A DNA stretch of 6,325 nt from Eubacteriales Family XIII. Incertae Sedis bacterium. GTDB taxonomy: Bacteria; Bacillota; Clostridia; Peptostreptococcales; Anaerovoracaceae. The notes below the pieces were generated by a model. The model ran no database searches and was not told the origin of the DNA. It saw nothing but the letters and a program-made list of their open reading frames with translations. Position 1 is the stretch's first letter. Every line of letters begins with the position of its first letter. Made by a program: the position numbers and the translations under genes. Positions 5,699-6,325 of this stretch are shown here, piece by piece. Where the stretch lies: contig JAISTF010000092.1 of the NCBI GenBank assembly GCA_031272745.1, positions 1-6,325 of the forward strand, in the 5' to 3' direction.

Positions 5699-6163
5699 CT
5701 ACGCCGCCTGCCCGCCGTCCGCGGCCGTCTTGCGCAGCACGCACTGGATGACCCAGCACACCACCGCGCCGGCGATGAGCCACGGCTGGAAGATCAGCCC
5801 GAGCAGCAGCAACGCGACGCCGGCCTTCCCGAACGCGAACGCCACCGCGTCCGTCTGCGACGCGAACGCCTTCTGCCCCATCAGCCTGCGCACGGCGCAG
5901 ATTCCGACCGCGCAAACCGCGATGGCCACGATGAGCCCGACGAACGGGATTTCCGCAAACTCCGCCGCTACGATTCCGGCGTCCGCCGCGACCTGCGCCG
6001 CGCGCCCCGCGTCGTCCGTCACGTAGACCGGCAGATTCCCCGTGGCCGCGCCGAAGTACGCCACGAGCGCGACCCCGAGCAGCACCGAGCAGACGATGAG
6101 CACGATCTTCATCACGACGATGGCGACCTTCCCCGCTACCTGCATTGCATCCTTCTTTTCCAT
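5699..6163 (-). CDS. Small multi-pass membrane protein of unknown function
   Basis: This 154-residue protein is not part of the B12 operon and is transcribed toward it. Hydrophobic stretches at about 12-38, 73-92, 111-124 and 126-143 suggest four transmembrane segments. The loop between the first two (39-72) is Ala/Asp-rich, a basic RRLMGQKAF motif (92-100) follows the second, and the tail is short and charged. The layout recalls small four-helix families such as DUF2975, including the KAF(x)S-type segment after helix 2, but the match is weak and I do not assign it. The ATG at 6163 is preferred over an upstream in-frame start at 6265 because GGAAGG (complement of 6171-6176) lies 7 nt upstream and the extra 34 residues are hydrophilic and would run through the promoter region. 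Confidence 0.75.
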   Translation of the reverse strand: MEKKDAMQVAGKVAIVVMKIVLIVCSVLLGVALVAYFGAATGNLPVYVTDDAGRAAQVAADAGIVAAEFAEIPFVGLIVAIAVCAVGICAVRRLMGQKAFASQTDAVAFAFGKAGVALLLLGLIFQPWLIAGAVVCWVIQCVLRKTAADGGQAA

Positions 6164-6229
6164 GACCTTACCTTCCTTTCTTTTCTCTGATGGCCCGCCT
6201 CGCGAGCCCCGTTGTTTTCTGATGTCCCC

Positions 6230-6235
6230 ATCATA
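6230..6235 (-). promoter_or_regulatory. Candidate -10 box of the membrane-protein gene
   Basis: Read on the minus strand, this is TATGAT, a 5/6 match to the -10 consensus. It would start transcription near 6223 and leave a leader of about 60 nt before the ATG at 6163. No good -35 hexamer lies at normal spacing (the region is GC-rich), so activity may need an activator or the call may be wrong. Confidence 0.35.
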
Positions 6236-6279
6236 AGCCCCCGTGCGCCCGCGCGGAAGTGACACCCGCTTGTTTTGCC

Positions 6280-6295
6280 CGTGACTTTTGTCACG
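6280..6295. promoter_or_regulatory. Palindrome CGTGAC-TTTT-GTCACG, probable operator
   Basis: A perfect 6-bp inverted repeat with a 4-nt spacer sits in the divergent promoter region. Its centre is about 31 nt upstream of the predicted start of the right-hand gene, over where a -35 box should be. A further GTGAC half-site occurs at 6259-6263, 22 bp (about two helical turns) upstream of the GTGAC at 6281-6285. This arrangement suits binding of a dimeric regulator. The regulator is unknown. Confidence 0.5.
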
Positions 6296-6303
6296 ACGTG
6301 CCG

Positions 6304-6312
6304 TGGTATACT
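6304..6312 (+). promoter_or_regulatory. Extended -10 promoter of the right-end gene
   Basis: TGGTATACT is an extended -10 element (TGn plus TATACT, 5/6 to consensus). TATACT ends exactly 6 nt before the ATG at 6319, so the predicted transcript starts on the A of the start codon. The nearest -35-like sequence, TTGTCA at 6288-6293, is only 13 nt away, too close for a classical promoter; the TG extension may substitute. Confidence 0.55.
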
Positions 6313-6318
6313 GGCGGC

Positions 6319-6325
6319 ATGGTGC
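6319..6325 (+). CDS. Start of a gene running off the right end, probably leaderless
   Basis: Only ATG GTG C is visible, so the product cannot be identified. The call rests on the extended -10 box placed exactly where a leaderless mRNA would begin at this ATG, and on the lack of room for a 5' leader. GGCGGC before the ATG is a poor ribosome-binding site. Confidence 0.4.

Noticed and set aside
6164..6265. N-terminal extension of the minus-strand membrane protein to 6265
   Set aside because: The extension is hydrophilic, runs through the candidate promoter, and the internal ATG at 6163 has GGAAGG at ideal spacing.

Overview
The window is strongly G+C-rich and carries one compact vitamin B12 (corrinoid) uptake and salvage operon on the + strand, followed by a convergent small membrane-protein gene and the first bases of another + strand gene. 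The high G+C, the firmicute-style gene order, the short second CobU-like gene and start codons sitting at the expected transcription start (leaderless pattern) together suggest a high-GC gut-type actinomycete, with class Coriobacteriia (Eggerthella relatives) as the best guess. That assignment is inference; a high-GC clostridial relative is not excluded.

Layout. Positions 1-113 are AT-rich, carry several short inverted repeats and hold no gene. A promoter with a perfect TTGACA -35 box (114-143) predicts transcription starting near 150, just before a cobalamin riboswitch aptamer (161-306). The segment from the aptamer to the first gene ends in a 13-bp hairpin (370-399) that overlaps the ribosome-binding site of btuF and has no U-tract, which points to translational control. 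Then come btuF (corrinoid-binding lipoprotein), btuC (permease), btuD (ATPase), cobU (adenosylcobinamide kinase/guanylyltransferase), cobS (cobalamin synthase), a second, divergent CobU-family gene, and btuR (corrinoid adenosyltransferase). Four of the six junctions overlap (three as ATGA), so translation is tightly coupled.

How the genes work together. BtuFCD imports cobalamin or cobinamide. BtuR adds the adenosyl ligand. CobU phosphorylates adenosylcobinamide and activates it with GTP. CobS joins AdoCbi-GDP to alpha-ribazole (or its phosphate). CobT and CobC, which make and dephosphorylate alpha-ribazole phosphate, are not in the window, nor is any corrin-ring gene, so the unit looks like scavenging and remodelling rather than de novo synthesis.

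Points deserving a second look: the two unequal CobU paralogues; a TACAAT box exactly 6 nt before the cobU ATG, which could give leaderless, riboswitch-independent expression of the distal half; the hairpin over the btuF ribosome-binding site; low-complexity inserts in BtuD and the second CobU; and, at the right end, a perfect palindrome next to an extended -10 box exactly 6 nt before an ATG. I see no wholly new system. The core is a recognisable B12 salvage operon with some unusual details.
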